DNA from: Saprospiraceae bacterium
GTDB taxonomy: Bacteria; Bacteroidota; Bacteroidia; Chitinophagales; Saprospiraceae
Direction of reading: 5' to 3'
DNA length: 21,002 bases
Assembly: GCA_016714785.1 (NCBI GenBank)
Contig: JADKCC010000050.1
Coordinates: forward strand, 1-21,002
Of this stretch, positions 15,983 through 21,002 are shown in pieces. Numbering within the stretch: position 1 is the stretch's first letter; the number at the start of each line of letters is the position of its first letter. The position numbers and the translations under genes are program-made. A model generated the notes under the pieces. That model was not told the DNA's origin. It made no database searches and saw only the letters and a program-made list of their open reading frames with translations.

Positions 15983-16423
15983 ATGGAGTTAGAAAAGTAT
16001 TTATTACAAACAGATGAGCAACAAGAAGTCTTTGATTTTTACAGTCAGGGACCTAAAGGAAATATTCATAAAAGAATAGCTTACACGCCAACAACGATAC
16101 CTAATTTATGGCAACTTGTAATGGGAGATTATAATATTAAAACTGACGTAATAGATTTTTTAAATGTAACGAATAACAACGATAGAGATAAAGTATTAGC
16201 AACAGTCGGTTCAACTCTTTACTCATTTTTCAGTAAAAAACCATCTGTAATGGTATATGCAAGGGGTAGCACACAAGCAAGGACAAGATTGTATCAAATA
16301 GGAATAAACTCAATGTATGAAAGTATAGCACAAGATTTTGAAATATTCGGGGAACTTGAAGGTGAGTTTGAACGTTTCACAAGAGATACAAATTATCATT
16401 CATTTATAGTCATTAAAAAGTAA
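15983..16423 (+). CDS. DUF6934-family protein
   Basis: Complete 146-residue protein of the uncharacterised DUF6934 type. Features seen: an N-terminal strand region FDFYSQGPKGNIHKRIAY, the central LWQLVMGDYNIKTDVIDF, the conserved NNNDRDKVLATVGSTLYSFF at about 64-83, ARGSTQARTRLYQIGIN at 93-109 and a C-terminal FERFTRDTNYHSFIVIKK. AAGGAG lies just before the ATG, an unusually clear Shine-Dalgarno sequence for this window, and the ATG directly follows the restored stop of the upstream gene. It pairs with a small gene 4 nt downstream. Homologous to the shortened copy at 4690-5046 in another cassette. The two-gene layout recalls toxin-antitoxin modules, but the family has no proven activity that I know of. 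Confidence 0.75.
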   Translation: MELEKYLLQTDEQQEVFDFYSQGPKGNIHKRIAYTPTTIPNLWQLVMGDYNIKTDVIDFLNVTNNNDRDKVLATVGSTLYSFFSKKPSVMVYARGSTQARTRLYQIGINSMYESIAQDFEIFGELEGEFERFTRDTNYHSFIVIKK

Positions 16424-16426
16424 ATT

Positions 16427-16617
16427 ATGAAGCCAAATCAAATAGAAACATTAGATATTAGAAGAAACCAATAATTGCCATCAATAAAAAATTAAACAGT
16501 GCCAGAAATATGGAACTTCCACAGTTTAAGATTGACAATGTTGAAAATGCTATTAAAAATACAAATCTGCTTGAACTTATAGATAAAATCAACAAAGAGA
16601 GAATCACAAAGCCATAA
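16427..16617 (+). pseudogene. Small companion of DUF6934, frameshifted
   Basis: Starts MKPNQIETLDIRR at 16427, 4 nt after the DUF6934 stop. An indel near 16465 closes the frame; moving frame gives KPIIAINKKLNSARNMELPQ followed by FKIDNVENAIKNTNLLEL and ends ITKP at the TAA 16615-16617. Restored length is about 63 residues, short and charged, typical of an antitoxin-sized partner. The stop lies within the left core of the attC. The identity of the pair is an inference from spacing and size. Confidence 0.5.
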
Positions 16618-16678
16618 CAAGTGCTTTGACGCTAGTTTTGGCTATCACAAAAACCGTCGCAAAGCACAGCCGTTAGGA
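16611..16678 (+). other. attC site
   Basis: Left core GCCATAAC (16611-16618), inverse of the cassette start GTTATGGC at 15030. Stem GTGCTTTG / CAAAGCAC, loop containing GGCTATCAC. Right core GTTAGGA (16672-16678). Confidence 0.87.
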
Positions 16679-16808
16679 GTCACTAATGCAAAACATGACT
16701 TTGTGAAAAAGTTTGTTAATACACTGAAACTCTGAAAGCAAATTTTAAATTTAGAAATTGATATAAAAGAGTAGAGTAGTAATCTTTCACCATAAAATCT
16801 ATAAAGAA

Positions 16809-17129
16809 TGAAATACACAACAATTTATTTAGACGAAAATAGAATTGAAATATTCATTCTTTGCTTGGAAAAAAAACAATTAAAGTTAATGGAGAAATAG
16901 TATCATGCAAGTTTTCTATAACAGGAACTGAGCATCATTTTAAATTAACAGAAAATGAAGTAGAATCTGACTGCAAAATCATAACTGGATTCGGAGTAAA
17001 TGGTGTAGTAATTGACTTTTATAAAAATGATAAACCATTAATCAGTCGCCAAAAGGTGGTTGCTTTAAAATAATACTAATTGTAGTTCTTGTAGTATTTT
17101 CAATAAGAATACTGGAAAGGTTATTTTAA
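16809..17129 (+). pseudogene. Small protein with C-terminal membrane helix, two indels
   Basis: Read across two frame changes. 16809 onward gives MKYTTIYLDENRIEIF. A missing base near 16855 then leads to SLLGKKTIKVNGEIVSCKFS and ITGTEHHFKLTENEV. Near 17042 the frame must change again, from ISRQKVVALK to QSPKGGCFK followed by the hydrophobic helix IILIVVLVVFSIRILERLF, with a stop at 17127-17129. Restored length is about 106 residues: a small beta-rich cytoplasmic part and one membrane span. It resembles a widespread unnamed group of small Bacteroidota proteins that share the LGKxxxKVNGExVSxKFSITG segment, as far as I recall. Function unknown. Confidence 0.55.
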
Positions 17130-17225
17130 CAATATGACCAAATACTAATGTAACTTGAGATCAATCAACATTTATAAATTAATTAAAGCGAAAATATAAC
17201 ACTGTACATGAAATTATAGCACACT

Positions 17226-17390
17226 TTGGGACGCTACCTTTCTTATACTCAACGTAAAAATTTTGAGAACCGTGACGGTGAAAGGTTGTTTTGGGCTCCG
17301 GAATCAAAATTTTATAAAAATTTAGGGAAGCTAAAGAAAACGATATATACTGAAATCGTGAATTTTGGATTAACCAAATTGTCAAAATAG
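17226..17390 (+). other. Possible gene fragment, 54 codons
   Basis: An open frame from a TTG gives LGRYLSYTQRKNFENRD, then GERLFWAPESKFYKNLGKL, KKTIYTEIVNFGLTKLSK and a TAG. Composition is protein-like (aromatic and charged residues well spread), but there is no ATG and no family I recognise. It may be the end of a frameshifted gene between the membrane protein and the attC. Confidence 0.3.
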
Positions 17391-17444
17391 ACTATATTTG
17401 AGTGACAGAATTAGAAAACCCAAAAGGAGAAAAGGTGTAAAAGC

Positions 17445-17513
17445 GACTCTAACAATGTACATGACGATCATGTCGGCTAATCGCCGCCACGCCGCATGTA
17501 CTAACCATTAGCT
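17445..17513 (+). other. Degenerate attC site
   Basis: Pre-core GCGACTCTAAC compares with GTGACTCCTAAC expected from the cassette start at 16672. Stem GTACATG / CATGTAC and CGGC / GCCG, loop TAATC. The right core reads ATTAGCT rather than GTTRRRY, so the cleavage base G is lost. Confidence 0.65.
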
Positions 17514-17553
17514 CGGACTAAAAGAGACTGTGAAGAAATTCTAAAAAATCAAT

Positions 17554-17640
17554 GCAAGAGTGACTGAGTGGTGAAGGCAGGTGCTATAGTAGCGGTTATT
17601 ACTAGTTTTAGTAACATTGGTTCGAATCCAATCTCCTGCA
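17554..17640 (+). tRNA. Class II tRNA-like gene (Leu/Ser/Tyr type), anticodon arm irregular
   Basis: Acceptor strands GCAAGAG (17554-17560) and CTCCTGC (17633-17639) pair at six of seven positions, with A as discriminator and no encoded CCA. TG follows the acceptor, then a D-arm CTG-AGTGGTGAAGG-CAG. The long variable arm is a perfect six-pair hairpin TTACTA-GTTT-TAGTAA (17599-17614). The T-arm is canonical: ATTGG-TTCGAAT-CCAAT. Total 87 nt fits class II. The anticodon arm around GCTATAGTAGC does not give a clean 5-pair stem with U33; the best fit would put TAG at the anticodon, and A73 would suit leucine, but this is uncertain. A one-base indel or real decay is likely. It is the first element of its cassette, 40 nt after the recombination point. 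Confidence 0.6.
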
Positions 17641-17696
17641 ATTAATACTTTTGATACTTGAAATATAGTTTTTTATGTCAGAAATACAATCAATAA

Positions 17697-17728
17697 GTTG
17701 CACTATAGTGAAATACTTTTTATCTTTG
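17697..17728 (+). promoter_or_regulatory. Bacteroidota-type promoter for the second toxin-antitoxin pair
   Basis: GTTG (17697-17700), 20-nt spacer, TATCTTTG (17721-17728), only 4 nt before the toxin ATG at 17733. Same -7 box and spacing as at 3857-3888. Confidence 0.65.
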
Positions 17729-17732
17729 CAGT

Positions 17733-18082
17733 ATGGTTAATAAAAAACATCGGAAGGTAGTTACTTACAAGGATTATTTTAAAGAATTCCTAAGGAAGCA
17801 ACCAAACGCTGTAAAGAAGAAAATCATTTGGACTTTAGAATTAATTGAAGACCTTGAACAAGTTCCTGAAACATATTTAAAACATTTAAAAAAGGAACAG
17901 AAGGTCTTTATGAGATTAGAATTAAGCTTAGGAACTAACATTTATAAAATATTTTGTTTCTTCACAGAGAAACAATTGGTTATATTGATGAATTCATTCC
18001 AAAGAAAACTCAAAAAACACCTAAATCAGAATTATTAAAGGCATTAAAAATTAAACAAGAATATGAGCAAGAAAATAAATAA
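17733..18082 (+). pseudogene. Second HigB/Gp49-like toxin, several indels
   Basis: MVNKKHRKVVTYKDYFKEFL opens in one frame and is typical of the family. In the middle another frame gives KGTEGLYEIRIKL, the conserved strand; then GTNIYKIFCFF in the first frame; and the tail KKTQKTPKSELLKALKIKQE in a third frame, ending at 18080-18082. At least three indels are needed, so no full toxin is made as written. The expected protein is about 115 residues. Its last codons overlap the antitoxin ATG (18064). A dead toxin can be tolerated without an intact antitoxin, and the next gene is also broken. Confidence 0.65.
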
Positions 18083-18373
18083 TTTAGGAACACTTGATGA
18101 ATTAAAAGAAGAATTCTTTGGTGAAAAAGGCACCAAGAAAAGAGATGAAGCTTGAAAGAAGTTATATCAACTTCCAAGATAGGTGCAATGCTACAGAAGA
18201 AAGACTTAAACAAGGTATGCACAACAAGAATTAAGTGCGGACAAGTTGGAACTACCAAATCTTATATTTCCAAAATTGAAAGCCCTAGTGTAAAAGAAGC
18301 AAGAATTTCAACGTTGGAAAAATTGTGCGGTACGGCTTTGGTGGTGAACTCGAACAAATATAAAATTGATTAA
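18064..18373 (+). pseudogene. Second HigA-type antitoxin, several indels
   Basis: Starts MSKKINNLGTLDELKEEFFG and runs to KRDEA, where an indel at about 18152 closes the frame. Other frames continue LERSYINF, then KIGAMLQKK, then RLKQGM and, with further shifts, QQELS and QVGTTKSYISKIES, the helix-turn-helix recognition segment, and VKEARISTLEKL. The order matches an XRE-family HigA of about 105 residues. With the toxin it forms the usual toxin-first pair downstream of a matching promoter. No attC is visible after it. Confidence 0.65.
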
Positions 18374-18387
18374 ACCCGATATACTCA

Positions 18388-18453
18388 GGTAGACCCCCCC
18401 TACCAGGCTGATGGGAGCGCCTCTCTTTTCCAAACTAGTAGGACCTCTGGTAG
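18388..18453. other. Structured stretch next to the intron remnant
   Basis: GGTAG (18388-18392) pairs with CTACC (18400-18404), and the alternative CTACCAG (18400-18406) pairs with CTGGTAG (18447-18453). GC-rich compared with its surroundings. It lies downstream (minus strand) of the reverse-transcriptase reading, where group II introns keep domains V and VI, but I could not identify a clear domain V. Confidence 0.35.
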
Positions 18454-18544
18454 CCAAAGCGGGAGTTTTGGTTCCTTCATTTCTTAGTGAAATCGTTCAC
18501 CTGAATGCTATTTCATAGCACCATCCAGTCACAGTTCGCAAACT

Positions 18545-19340
18545 GATAGGGTTCAGTTTAAAGTACATGTCCAAAAGTGATTGGTGGCCGTTTCTTTAGG
18601 CGTTGCAGTGTCTAGTTGTTATCAAATTGGGCTTTGGCTACTGCCATCCACCTTTTCTGCCTTCCCACCCGTTCCGGTTCGCTTCCCTTCGATGCCCCGT
18701 ATGAGGCATCGTGCCTAAGATCGGTCAGTCATTCCATGCGCCATCACCTTGGTTTACACCTAATCGGATTAGGTTTTCCTTTTCCTTTCAGGCCCACCCA
18801 CCGCTTTCGCGGGTTCCTTCACGCCAGAAGCGCACCGTACTTCACCCTCTACAGGATCGCTCAGTCATAGTCGTGCCATATGCAATATCGCAGTCTATTA
18901 TGTAACCATCCGTCCATCGTTTTGGAAAACACCAAATACTTGCTCCAAGTAATTAAGCGGCCTAATTGGATTTCGTTAATTTTCGTTATCAATTCTGCTA
19001 AGCTAATCGGCGATGTCTTCTTGGTGATCGATTTGAACTTTATTTGCAACCGTTCCCAAGCTTTGTCATACCTACAAATGTTGAAACTTACCTTTGTCAC
19101 TTTGACATTACGTGGATGCAAATCCTAAAACCCAATATCTCAAATTGTATTGGTCTCACAATTTCCCACTCTTTTCTCTGTTTATCGTTAAAATTCAACT
19201 TATCCTAAGATGCAAATATCACTTTGTTCCTGTCGTTTTAGCTTCATTCTTCGATTTTACATAGTTGCTAATATCATCGCTGTAGATTTTATATTTCTAG
19301 ACAAGAAAGATATACAGTTTTTTGTATCTCCGGATCCATT
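18545..19340 (-). pseudogene. Group II intron reverse transcriptase/maturase, C-terminal remnant
   Basis: Read on the minus strand across several frames. At 19285-19273 is YSDD, the position of the catalytic YADD box, followed by YVKSK. Around 19180-19120 come NREKSG and, after a shift, VRPIQFEILGFR, matching the strand after the RT palm. 19121-18861 is the maturase (domain X) part: RLQIKFKSITKK, SLAELITKINEIQLGRLITW, DGWLHNRLRYCIWHDYD. Further on, in other frames, PERKRKNLIRLGV, SPILITTITLQRLKKRGYQS and LLDMYFKLNP form the usual C-terminal end. Frame changes occur every 50-150 nt, and the N-terminal RT half is not recognisable, so it is inactive. Such enzymes splice and retro-transpose their own intron. 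Confidence 0.72.
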
Positions 19341-19439
19341 AACTAAAATGAATACATTTGCACTGGCAAAAACAGATTTGGGTTATGCAACAAAATGATA
19401 ATCAATGGTAATATTTAACGATAGTCAAGAATGGCATCA

Positions 19440-20545
19440 CGATCAAGATTCATAAATAATTTAAAATTTTATTTAATACTAAAATCAAAAAATTATATAA
19501 ATGAAAGAAGAAAAATTCAAACACTTGTCTAGATTCTGGAAAAAAATAAACTTATTTCATTACAAAATATAATGTAATTAAAAGAAAATATTTTATCAAT
19601 TTAAGATTCTGAACCTACTCATACTGAACTAATGGAAAAATTATGCCAAATGTAAAGAGACTTTTGATGGCGAGTTCAATGGTATGGAGAAACTGTTAAA
19701 GCAACCTCGAAGCTGAAAAATAATCGTAAGAACTAGAGTAAACCAGAAAAATACACATCAACACATTAAGCCATATAAACAGTCATTTTTAATCATTTTT
19801 AAGTAGGAATTAGTAATGGGTTTCCCATTTTTCTGACTGGAGATCATAAAAGTATATTCTTGAAGCCAAAAAATTAGAAAATTAAATAAAGGTACAACTA
19901 AAATCTACTGCTGACTTTGCCATTCCGGCTTGAAAATAAGTTTGTCGGAAATACCTGATTTCAAAATGCATTTTATGTTCTTATAAGGAAGGCAAATAGG
20001 ATGTTACTTTTCTCAACCAAAACAATCTTCGACACGAACATCAAGAATTGAAAAATATCTTGATAACATATATGCTGGTAAGGTTGGAATAAGTAATTTG
20101 AATTGATGGATTATGTAGTTCCAACATACTTCTGTCAATAGACTTTATTAAGGCCATTACAACAAAAGTTACAAAATAAAATACTTGTCAATATTTCGGT
20201 TGTATATTAAGACAAACCAAGAGTATCTTTGTATCAAAAAAGTGATGATGACCAATATACTCCAGAAATTTGAAAGCATTACCTTGCTTTACCAAAGTAG
20301 GTGATATTGCCTTATTCGTTTCTACAACTAATCTTTTAATAAATGTCATGTGTATGCCTGAGTGCCCAACTTTGAAATCCTTAAAAAATGGTATAAAAAG
20401 AATAAGTATGGGCAATTTCTAAACAGCCCCTATTATTACACACTCATTGGAGCAATCGACAATTATAATTTACTATCTGAACAATCTTAATCACTCTATT
20501 TTAAATATGGAATTAATTACACAAAATAATGTATAAAGCAATTGT
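19440..20545. other. AT-rich stretch without recognisable gene
   Basis: No open frame here shows family features. A minus-strand frame at 20415-20188 (75 codons) and a short plus frame near 20000-20120 (QPKQSSTRTSRIEKYLDNI) look protein-like in patches but lack starts and partners. Probably decayed sequence. Confidence 0.4.
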
Positions 20546-20550
20546 TGAAA

Positions 20551-20577
20551 AGACACTTCGTTTGAAGGTGTATTTTT
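20551..20577 (+). terminator. Terminator-like hairpin
   Basis: AGACACTTC, loop GTTT, GAAGGTGT, then ATTTTT. The stem needs one bulge. No intact gene precedes it, so it may be a relic of a lost transcription unit. Confidence 0.4.
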
Positions 20578-20579
20578 AC

Positions 20580-21002
20580 AACTATTAAAACCACCAGTAT
20601 TTTTTGGAAATCCATCTTGCTGCTGAAAACCAAACTTGAAAATGTTGAATTTCTAGAAAACATCAAGGTGCATTCTCAAGGTTATAAACAAAATTTGTCA
20701 TCATACAAACATTAAATCAAACACCGATTGAATTTCAAATGGTATTAGTGAACTGTTGTCAAGAAAAATCCAACCATAAAATTTAAAGACTATGATCTAA
20801 AACTAAGAAGAGTGAACCAGTCAAATAAGACGATGGTTCTTGAAATCACGGCATTACTTTCCAAGCATATCCAAGAATGTTTAGAATAATTCGTTAAAAA
20901 AAATACAAAGTGGCGAAGTGTAGCTAATACTGCTTTTGTGGCGCTGGTTTTCGAATCATTAAGTGGTTTTGGTGACCGTTTCAAAGTATTTTGGCGTTTC
21001 CC
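20580..21002. other. No recognisable gene to the window end
   Basis: A 64-codon minus-strand frame (20984-20790) shows no known motif. Nothing else supportable is seen here. Confidence 0.35.

Noticed and set aside
17364..17400. TATATTTG at 17393 as a promoter
   Set aside because: The nearest TTTG is 25 nt away, and only a 12-codon frame follows before the attC.
18616..18905. Plus-strand frames of 60-84 codons over the intron remnant
   Set aside because: Antisense to recognisable maturase sequence; composition and lack of a start suggest chance.
19980..20120. QPKQSSTRTSRIEKYLDNI as the tail of a YdeI-like protein
   Set aside because: The resemblance is short and from memory, with no start and no upstream domain in any frame.
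20188..20415. 75-codon minus-strand gene
   Set aside because: No start context, no family features, surrounded by decayed sequence.

Overview
The window reads as an integron gene-cassette array from a Bacteroidota genome, seen without its integrase. The host assignment rests on TTTG-N20-TAnnTTTG-type promoters ahead of two genes, a type IX secretion sorting domain, weak or absent Shine-Dalgarno sequences, DUF6934-type small proteins and the AT-rich coding style. It resembles Saprospiria or Flavobacteriia, but I cannot fix the genus. Thirteen attC-like sites (RYYYAAC ... imperfect hairpin ... GTTRRRY) punctuate 0.9-17.5 kb on the + strand. For most cassettes the first 7-12 bases are the reverse complement of the bases just before and in R'' of that cassette's own attC, as expected for units that excise as circles. 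No IntI with the integron-specific insertion is visible, so within this window it is a cluster of attC sites lacking an integrase; any integrase would lie outside.

Layout. 1-740: wreck of a PHB-depolymerase/feruloyl-esterase-like hydrolase. 902-3337: copy 1 of a 2.4-kb unit carrying, on the minus strand, a tyrosine recombinase and an IS91-type HUH transposase, heavily frameshifted. 3445-3818: tiny cassette with no recognisable gene. 3818-4621: HigBA-type toxin-antitoxin with its own promoter. 4621-6057: DUF6934-like protein plus two unknown small proteins. 6057-6887: CdiI_2-type immunity domain fused behind an EF-Tu-domain-III-like barrel. 6887-8583: 533-residue helical protein. 8583-9497: lipoprotein. 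9497-10673: 320-residue DUF1444-like protein. 10673-12498: DUF262/DUF1524 (GmrSD-type) defence protein split by one extra T. 12498-15030: copy 2 of the recombinase/IS91 unit, better preserved. 15030-16672: T9SS-sorted secreted protein, a full DUF6934 protein and a small companion. 16672-17507: small membrane protein and an unknown fragment. From 17507: a class II tRNA-like gene and a decayed HigBA pair. 18.4-19.4 kb: minus-strand remnant of a group II intron reverse transcriptase/maturase. 19.4-21.0 kb: AT-rich, no recognisable gene.

The cargo is dominated by conflict functions (two toxin-antitoxin pairs, an immunity protein, a GmrSD-like nuclease, DUF6934 modules) and surface or exported proteins, mixed with mobile-element debris. 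The most unusual feature is the recombinase/IS91 unit: its 24-bp terminal inverted repeats contain the attC half-sites themselves (GTTGAAC at one tip, GTTCAAC at the other), so it sits in the array exactly where a cassette should, in two diverged direct copies flanking about 9 kb of cassettes.

Many genes carry single-base indels, several in homopolymers, while other long genes are intact. Some frameshifts are therefore real decay and some may be assembly error; both readings are kept open in the entries.
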